Shown one piece after another: positions 37,988-43,222 of a stretch of DNA of 43,222 nt. The position numbers and the translations under genes are program-made. Within the stretch, counting starts at the first letter, position 1, and every line of letters starts with the position of its first letter. The DNA comes from Patescibacteria group bacterium (lineage in GTDB: Bacteria > Patescibacteriota > Microgenomatia > UBA1406 > GWC2-37-13), in NCBI GenBank assembly GCA_026416975.1, contig JAOAEC010000003.1:1-43222 (forward strand). The letters run 5' to 3'. Under the pieces are notes generated by a model. The model was not told the DNA's origin. It did not search any database and saw nothing but the letters and a program-made list of their open reading frames with translations.

Positions 37988-39055
37988 ATGAGCGAAGACG
38001 ATAAAAAAAATCAACACCCAATGGCAACCTTACTTAAAAAAATACCCCAATCTCAAATAAGAAAAAATCAAGAGATTGAGGCAAAGATTGTTTCTTTGTC
38101 AAAAAAAGGGGTGTATTTTGATTTAGGAAGCAAGGCTTATGGTGTTTTAGGAAGAGAAGAACTGCAAGAAATCTCCACCTATCTTCCTTATTTAAAAAAA
38201 GGCGACAAGATTATGGTTAAAATCATTACTCCTGAGGCAAAAGACGGCAACCCAGTGGTTTCTTTAAAAAAATTTTTTTATAAAGGAAAATGGGAGATTT
38301 TAAAACAAAAAAAAGAAAAAGAAGAAGAGATTGAAGTGGTTTGTGGCGATTATGGTAAAGGGGGTGTTTTTGTTGACTTTATGGGAATAAGAGGGGTAAT
38401 TCCTAAAATTCAATTAACCGAAGAGTATCTTAATAATCCTAATAAATTAGCCGGTCAAAAAATTAAAGTTAAGGTTTTAGAGGCGGACGAGAAGAAAAAC
38501 CGATTAGTTGTTTCTCAAAAAGCGGCTGCCTTAAAAATTTCTCAAGAAGAACTTAAAAAAAGGTTTGATAAGATTATTGAAGGAAAAAAATATCAAGCCA
38601 AGGTTTTAGGAGTGTCAGAGTTTGGTGCTTTTTGTGAGGTTGATGGAATTGAGGGATTAATTCATATTTCTGAGCTTTCTTGGGAAAAGGTAACTAACCC
38701 ATCTTTATATCTTAAACCAAATGAAATAGTTGAGGTAATGGTGGTGGAAAAAAACCCCCAAACTTTAAAACTTAATCTTTCTTTAAAAAGATTAACTCCG
38801 GATCCTTGGGAAAAAATTGAGGAAAAATATCCTAAAGATAAGGAGATTGAGGGCGAGGTAGTTCGTAAAGAAAAATATGGTTATTTTGTTCGTTTTGAAT
38901 CAGGGGTTGAGGGATTAATTCATAGCAGTAAAACAAACAAAAAAGAGTTAAAAATTGGCGAAAAGATCAAGGTTTACATTGAAAAAATCAATAAAAAAAA
39001 TCGACGAATCAGTCTTCTTCTTCCTCAAAAAGAAAAACCAGTAACCTACAGATAA
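37988..39055 (+). CDS. rpsA: S1 RNA-binding domain protein (ribosomal protein S1)
   Basis: The 355-residue product has four S1 repeats: IEAKIVSLSKKGVYFDLGSKAYGVL; IEVVCGDYGKGGVFVDFMGIRGVIP; YQAKVLGVSEFGAFCEVDGIEGLIHISELSW; and IEGEVVRKEKYGYFVRFESGVEGLIH. It binds mRNA and helps load it on the 30S subunit. Four repeats is shorter than the six of E. coli but usual for many bacteria. It has its own promoter and a Shine-Dalgarno site. An S1 that unfolds mRNA would be of less use on leaderless transcripts, a point to note given how common these seem here. Confidence 0.9.
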   Translation: MSEDDKKNQHPMATLLKKIPQSQIRKNQEIEAKIVSLSKKGVYFDLGSKAYGVLGREELQEISTYLPYLKKGDKIMVKIITPEAKDGNPVVSLKKFFYKGKWEILKQKKEKEEEIEVVCGDYGKGGVFVDFMGIRGVIPKIQLTEEYLNNPNKLAGQKIKVKVLEADEKKNRLVVSQKAAALKISQEELKKRFDKIIEGKKYQAKVLGVSEFGAFCEVDGIEGLIHISELSWEKVTNPSLYLKPNEIVEVMVVEKNPQTLKLNLSLKRLTPDPWEKIEEKYPKDKEIEGEVVRKEKYGYFVRFESGVEGLIHSSKTNKKELKIGEKIKVYIEKINKKNRRISLLLPQKEKPVTYR

Positions 39056-39103
39056 TTTATAGCTGTTATAATGATTTTATAGTTATAACCGTTATAAAAA
39101 TCT

Positions 39104-39925
39104 ATGGAGATCGGAGGACACCCAATTCCTCGTCAAATAACCACCTTTGAGTTTAAACTCATTGGTTTTTTAACCTTACGCCAGTTTATTTATTTGGTTG
39201 TTTTTTTTCCTTTAGGATTTATTGTTTATGCCCTTTTTCCTATTCCATTATTAAATATTTTTGCAGGAATAAGCGTTGCTGGTATGGGATTGGTTCTAGC
39301 CTTTGTTCCTATAAATGATCGACCGCTTGAGGTTTGGATAAAAAACCTAATTAAAAGATTAACCTCTCCCACCCAATATACTTACCATAAAGAAAACAAG
39401 CCCCTGTATTTTTTAGATGATCTATATTTTGTTTCTGATCCTCATCGGGTTATTTCCCACATTGAGTCACAAGAAAAACTAAATCTTTATTTATTCCAAA
39501 CTAAAAAAAACCCCACCCAAACAAGCAGTCAAAAAAAACAAATAACTAATAAGCTTTTTTTTGGTCAAAAAAACACTGGAAAAAAACAAGCGACAAAAAC
39601 CCAAACCCAAAACCAAGTTGTACAAAACCAAACTGTAACCCAAACAAGAAAAACTACCCCATTTTTTACTGGTGTGGTTAAAAACAATAAACAAATTCCT
39701 CTTCCAGGAATTCTTTTATATGTTAAAAACGAAAAAGGGACGGTTCTTCGGCTTTTAAAAACCAATCCTTATGGTATTTTTGCCACCTTTAATCCTTTGC
39801 CGGCGGGTGAGTATTTTTTTGAGATTAAAGATCCAAAAGGTGGATTCTTTTTTGATACAATGAAAATTAGGATAGAAAATGAAAACAAAAAACCAATTGA
39901 AATTTATTCAAAAGAGATGATATGA
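39104..39925 (+). CDS. PrgI-family type IV secretion protein with C-terminal carboxypeptidase-regulatory-like domain
   Basis: A 273-residue protein. Residues 1-75 are the PrgI domain (HPIPRQITTFEFKLIGFLTLRQ and two transmembrane helices near 28-68), followed by a cytosolic part, a Gln/Thr/Lys-rich linker (about 130-180) and a beta domain (FFTGVVKNNKQIPLPGILLYVKNE, LLKTNPYGIFATFNPLPAGEYFFEI) of carboxypeptidase-regulatory type. PrgI corresponds to VirB3. Its fusion to a sugar/protein-binding-like beta domain is a notable feature. TATAAA at 39093-39098 ends 5 nt before the ATG. The stop overlaps the next start (ATGA). Confidence 0.8.
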   Translation: MEIGGHPIPRQITTFEFKLIGFLTLRQFIYLVVFFPLGFIVYALFPIPLLNIFAGISVAGMGLVLAFVPINDRPLEVWIKNLIKRLTSPTQYTYHKENKPLYFLDDLYFVSDPHRVISHIESQEKLNLYLFQTKKNPTQTSSQKKQITNKLFFGQKNTGKKQATKTQTQNQVVQNQTVTQTRKTTPFFTGVVKNNKQIPLPGILLYVKNEKGTVLRLLKTNPYGIFATFNPLPAGEYFFEIKDPKGGFFFDTMKIRIENENKKPIEIYSKEMI

Positions 39926-40578
39926 GCGTTCAAAAACCAACCTCACCAATCAAGGCATCAACCCAGTCCTTTTTAGAGATTGAGGAGATAAAGGACGATA
40001 TTTTATTAATGAAAGATTTTTCTGCCGCTATAATTATTGAGGTAGGCGCGGTTAATTTTTGGCTTTTGTCAGCTGAGGAACAAACGTCAATTATTTATGC
40101 TTATGCCGGTCTTTTAAACTCTCTCTCTTTTCCGGTTCAGATTCTAATTCTTTCTAAAAAAATGGACATTTCTTCTTATCTTGATTATTTAAACACCAAG
40201 ATTAATCAACAAATAAACGAAAAAATAAAGGATCAACTTAAAAAATATCAAGAGTTTATTAAAAACATCGTTAAAATTAATACGGTTTTAGAGAAAAGAT
40301 TTTTTTTTGTGATTCCCTTTTCACCTTTGGAGTTAGGTGTTTCTGGAGCTAATGTAAGCGGATTAAAAAAAGAGTATGTAATTACTCGAGCAAAAACATC
40401 GCTTTATCCTAAAAGAGATCATTTAATCAGGCTTTTGTCAAAAATTGGTTTGCGAGCAACGGTTTTGGGAAAACAAGAGATAGTTGAGCTTTTTTATAAT
40501 CTTTATAACCCCAGCGCCACTGGTAGAAAACTGGCGTCGATTGATAGTTATACCGATGTGGTTTTAACCACCGGTTAG
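39922..40578 (+). CDS. VirB4 N-terminal (TraC-like) domain protein of the secretion system
   Basis: A 218-residue soluble protein. SFLEIEEIKDDILLMKDFSAAIIIEVGAVNFWLLSAEEQ and SFPVQILILSKKMDISSYLDYL are the N-terminal domain of VirB4/TraC ATPases, here as a separate protein without the ATPase part. In CPR genomes this piece often lies directly before a VirB4 ATPase gene, as it does here (16-nt gap). It is translationally coupled to the PrgI gene through ATGA, which also shows UGA used as a stop. Confidence 0.75.
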   Translation: MSVQKPTSPIKASTQSFLEIEEIKDDILLMKDFSAAIIIEVGAVNFWLLSAEEQTSIIYAYAGLLNSLSFPVQILILSKKMDISSYLDYLNTKINQQINEKIKDQLKKYQEFIKNIVKINTVLEKRFFFVIPFSPLELGVSGANVSGLKKEYVITRAKTSLYPKRDHLIRLLSKIGLRATVLGKQEIVELFYNLYNPSATGRKLASIDSYTDVVLTTG

Positions 40579-40594
40579 ATATTTTAATTAAAAA

Positions 40595-42334
40595 ATGTTT
40601 AACTCAAACAATAATAAAAACCAACCAACAACAAAATCAAACAGTGTAGCTAATTATTTAGCCAAAGGTGCTTTTTCTTTAAAAGATATTATTGCCCCCT
40701 CTTTTATTGAGGTGGATTTTAATCATTTAAAAATTGATGAAAAATATTATCGAACATTATATGTGACTGGTTATCCTCGTTATGTTTCTGCTAACTGGCT
40801 TTATTCTTTAATTACTTTTGATCATCCTTTATATATCTCAATGTATATTTATCCAACCGAGTCAAAAAGCGTTTTAGAAGACCTAAAGAAAAAAATTGCC
40901 GAGATGGAGGTAACAATTGAAAGTGATATTAAAGCAGGAAAGGTGGTTGATCCAACGGTTCAGGTGGCTTTAGATGACGCTTTAGCTTTACAGGCTGAGT
41001 TGGCAAAAGGAGCCGAAAGATTTTTTCAGTTTGCTCTATATATTACCATTCCTGCTGATAGTTTAGATGAGCTAAATACTATTACCAAAGAGATTGACTC
41101 GGTTTTATCCTCCCTTTTAATTATTGCCCGGCAAGCGACTTTACAAATGGAAGAAGGATTTAAATCAACCCTACCAATGTTTTATGATAAACTTCAGGTT
41201 TGGCGCAACATGGACACAACCTCTTTATCGCTTACCTTTCCTTTTGCTACTGCCTCCTTAACTAGAAATGAGGGAATTTTATATGGGGTTAATCAACACG
41301 ATGGTAGTTTAATTATCTTTGATCGGTTTACTTTGGAGAATGCTAACTCAGTCATTTTAGGCAAGTCTGGTGGTGGAAAAAGCTTTTTAGTAAAACTAGA
41401 GTCATTGCGACTTTTAATGATGGGAGTGGATGTAATTATTATTGATCCGGAAAATGAGTATAAAAAATTAGCCGAATCAATGGGAGGAGAGTTTGTTGAA
41501 TTTTCTACTACTTCTAATTATAAAATTAATCCTTTTGAGATTAATACAATTGATTCAGAACCAGATGAGCTGGCAAACAAAATTTTAGACCTTCATTCAT
41601 TAATGAAGGTGATTATGGGAGAGCTAACTCCTTCGCAAGACGCTTTGTTGGATAGAGCTTTGGTGATGACTTATCAGCAAAGGGGGATTACTCAAGATCC
41701 AGAGACATTTAAAACAGAACCGCCGCTTTTGGAAGACCTATATAAGGTTCTTTTAGGAATGGAAACAGCTGAGGCCAAAGAGTTGGCTAACCGATTAGAA
41801 AAGTTTGTCCAAGGTTCAGCCGCCGGAATTTTTAATCAACAATCAAGCTTTGATATTAAAAATCCATTTACGGTTTTTGGCATTCGCGATTTAGAAGAAA
41901 ATCTTCGACCAGTGGCAATGTATATTGTTTTAGATTATATCTGGAATCGGGTGCGTAAGGAAAAGAAAAAAAGAATTTTAGTGGTTGATGAAGCTTGGTA
42001 TTTAATTAAACAAAAAGATTCAGCTGCCTATCTTCACAGTTTTGCTAAAAGAGCCCGCAAATATCTTTTAGGACTAACCACCATTACCCAAGATGTAGAA
42101 GATTTTCTTTCCACCGAAGAGGGGAAAGCGATTATTACTAACTCAAGTTTACAGATTATTTTAAAACAATCAACCGCAGCTGTGGAAAAAATTACTGAGA
42201 CATTTTATTTAACCGGCGGCGAAAAACATTTTTTGCTTTCAGCCGGGGTAGGTGAGGGACTCTTTTTTGCCGGTCACTCTCATGTTGGTTTTCGAGTGAT
42301 TGCTTCAGAAGATGAAAAAGCTTTAATTGAGTAA
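40595..42334 (+). CDS. virB4: VirB4-like type IV secretion ATPase
   Basis: A 579-residue protein. Residues 35-245 are a TraC/VirB4 N-terminal-like region with a coiled coil near 90-140, and the P-loop ATPase follows: NSVILGKSGGGKSFLVKLES (Walker A GKSGGGKS at 256-263), VDVIIIDPENEYKKLAESM, the Walker B strand RILVVDEAWYLI and the C-terminal TTITQDVEDFL / SSLQIILKQS sensor segments. It powers DNA or protein transport, or pilus assembly. It is the last gene of the three-gene PrgI operon. Confidence 0.92.
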   Translation: MFNSNNNKNQPTTKSNSVANYLAKGAFSLKDIIAPSFIEVDFNHLKIDEKYYRTLYVTGYPRYVSANWLYSLITFDHPLYISMYIYPTESKSVLEDLKKKIAEMEVTIESDIKAGKVVDPTVQVALDDALALQAELAKGAERFFQFALYITIPADSLDELNTITKEIDSVLSSLLIIARQATLQMEEGFKSTLPMFYDKLQVWRNMDTTSLSLTFPFATASLTRNEGILYGVNQHDGSLIIFDRFTLENANSVILGKSGGGKSFLVKLESLRLLMMGVDVIIIDPENEYKKLAESMGGEFVEFSTTSNYKINPFEINTIDSEPDELANKILDLHSLMKVIMGELTPSQDALLDRALVMTYQQRGITQDPETFKTEPPLLEDLYKVLLGMETAEAKELANRLEKFVQGSAAGIFNQQSSFDIKNPFTVFGIRDLEENLRPVAMYIVLDYIWNRVRKEKKKRILVVDEAWYLIKQKDSAAYLHSFAKRARKYLLGLTTITQDVEDFLSTEEGKAIITNSSLQIILKQSTAAVEKITETFYLTGGEKHFLLSAGVGEGLFFAGHSHVGFRVIASEDEKALIE

Positions 42335-42406
42335 TGGTTTGATATAATAGAAAAAGACAACGATCTGTTATTCAACCGCTTCGGTTGACAACCGGTTGAT
42401 AACATT

Positions 42407-42482
42407 GGGCCCGTAGTTCAGCGGCTAGAATGCCTGGCTGGCAGTCAGGAGATCACCGGTTCGAATCCGGTCGGGTCCACCA
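42407..42482 (+). tRNA. tRNA-Ala (anticodon GGC)
   Basis: The 76-nt cloverleaf has acceptor GGGCCCG/CGGGTCC with the G3-U70 pair that specifies alanine, D stem GTTC/GAAT, anticodon loop CTGGCAG giving GGC, T arm ACCGG-TTCGAAT-CCGGT, discriminator A and an encoded CCA (42480-42482). A TATAAT lies at 42344-42349, about 58 nt upstream, and a hairpin CAACCG-CTT-CGGTTG precedes the gene. Confidence 0.95.
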
Positions 42483-42526
42483 AAAAAAATTAAAAATTAA
42501 AAATTAAAAATCAAAAATTATAAAAA

Positions 42527-42964
42527 CTACATTTTAGAGAGAAAGTCTTTTAAGATAAGATAGTATTTTTCTAAGCTTTTTATATCAACCCATTCGTTGT
42601 CGGCATGAAGATTAGCACCAATCGGGCCAAAAGTTACTCCATCACAGTTAACTTGATTATAGTGACGAATATCTGAGCCTCCATGTTTGACAATAATTTT
42701 TGGATCTTCACCGATTATCTTTTTAGCTGATTTTTTAAGAGATAAAACAAATTGATTGTTTTCCTTAGTAAACTGAGGTGGTTCAAAAAGAAGAATTTCT
42801 ATTTTTCCCAAATCGCCAACAATGTTTTTAATTTTTTTCTCTAAAATTTTTTTGCCTTGAATAAAATTTTTTCCTTTAAATTCTTCGGGAATGTAGCGAA
42901 TATCAAAAGAAGCCGTTGCCATCGGGAATTTTTTAATTAGATTAAAATTTGAGTTAAAAAACAA
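42527..42964 (-). pseudogene. C-terminal fragment of an M20 family peptidase (DapE/ArgE-like)
   Basis: The 145 codons show ATASFDIRYIPEEFKG (end of the dimerisation domain), PPQFTKENNQFV and KIIVKHGGSDIRHYNQVNCDGVTFGPIGANLHADNEWV, the C-terminal metal-binding His region of M20 deacylases. The N-terminal catalytic half (HxD, EE motifs) is absent; upstream sequence on the same strand has stops and no such motifs. It therefore looks like a 5'-deleted gene, though the start could also have been displaced by an insertion. It would not be active alone. Confidence 0.65.
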
Positions 42965-43010
42965 AGAAACCTATTATTTAAGAATTTATTTTACAAATTG
43001 ATTTTTTAAT

Positions 43011-43222
43011 TTATAGAGAAATCTTTATTTTATTTTTATAACTTATTAAATTTATTGGTCTACCAAAGGAAAAATCTATGGTTTTTAAAGAAGTGTTTAA
43101 TACCGCAGAATAAATTGTTTCTGATCTGGATATTCCATAAGGAAAATTTTTTGAATTACTCATAATTTTATATAAGTCATTTTTCGATTTTATAGATTTA
43201 CTTAATGATCTAAGATTTATAT
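43011..43222 (-). CDS. C-terminal part of an unrecognised protein, truncated by window edge
   Basis: An open frame enters from the right edge and ends at TAA 43013-43011. The 69 visible codons include NFPYGISRSETIYSAVLNTS and LKTIDFSFGRPINLISYKN. The pattern resembles the C-terminus of cysteine-type acyltransferases of the C45 group, but this is a weak impression. It points toward the M20 fragment on the same strand. Confidence 0.45.
   Translation of the reverse strand, partial: INLRSLSKSIKSKNDLYKIMSNSKNFPYGISRSETIYSAVLNTSLKTIDFSFGRPINLISYKNKIKISL

Noticed and set aside
42361-42400. Hairpin CAACCG-CTT-CGGTTG as terminator of the VirB4 operon
   Set aside because: No T-run follows the stem on the plus strand; it may be part of the tRNA-Ala leader.
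1-43222. CRISPR array
   Set aside because: No regularly spaced identical repeats with unique spacers; the repeats found are tandem, palindromic or diverged.
1-43222. Ribosomal RNA genes
   Set aside because: No stretch resembles conserved 16S, 23S or 5S segments.

Overview
The window is AT-rich, densely packed, and looks like a chromosome segment of a small-genome Candidate Phyla Radiation (Patescibacteria) bacterium, probably of the Microgenomates type. That placement is inference. It rests on the gene set (a split VirB4-type secretion module with PrgI, EndoQ, an HARP-type RNase P, NrdJ with a cobalamin adenosyltransferase, DUF5667 and other small one-helix proteins), on short proteins, and on the near absence of Shine-Dalgarno sites. 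UGA works as a stop here: two gene pairs overlap as ATGA, and Trp is coded by TGG.

Left accessory region (1-6500). A transposase 3' end at the edge is followed by a glycosyltransferase-like gene and a nucleotidyltransferase gene broken by an in-frame TGA. Next comes a plasmid- or phage-like block: a hypothetical protein, a GC-rich tandem repeat, a 59-aa ORF, a SpoVG-like protein, a replication initiator resembling the filamentous phage pII family, an excisionase-like HTH protein, a truncated type III methyltransferase and the 3' remnant of a serine recombinase. The recombinase frame runs into the antisense strand of tRNA-Asn. Beyond the tRNA are a GIY-YIG ORF, a duplicated piece of the tRNA 5' end and two GC-rich palindromes. 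I read this as a decayed integrative element at tRNA-Asn.

Housekeeping block (6600-20900). It holds a DEDD exonuclease, YqeY, an FtsB/DivIC-like protein, smpB next to ssrA (tmRNA), HU, and a minus-strand cluster recA-recX-rny-endoQ-O-antigen ligase. A UbiA-type prenyltransferase, a PGI/PMI isomerase, an M20 peptidase and a frameshifted GNAT gene follow. From 20.2 to 21.9 kb lies a pseudogene patch that includes a clear dead GAF domain.

Middle block (22000-33800). It holds an FAD oxidoreductase, an AI-2E family permease, comF, nrdR-nrdJ-adenosyltransferase (class II ribonucleotide reduction with its cofactor enzyme), a VirB2-like pilin candidate, a SpoIID-domain protein flanked by diverged repeats, thioredoxin, and a small protein with an IPNTG sorting-like tail.

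Replication and secretion block (33700-43222). An HARP-like RNase P gene lies divergent to dnaA, which has a consensus promoter overlapped by two inverted DnaA boxes. Then come dnaN, a Xer-like recombinase, ribosomal protein S1, a PrgI / TraC-N-like / VirB4 operon, tRNA-Ala and two incomplete minus-strand genes.

A unifying signal is promoter placement. At least seventeen genes have a TATAAT-like -10 element ending 5 to 9 nt before the ATG, which predicts leaderless mRNAs. HU and S1 are the exceptions, with ordinary promoters and strong Shine-Dalgarno sites.
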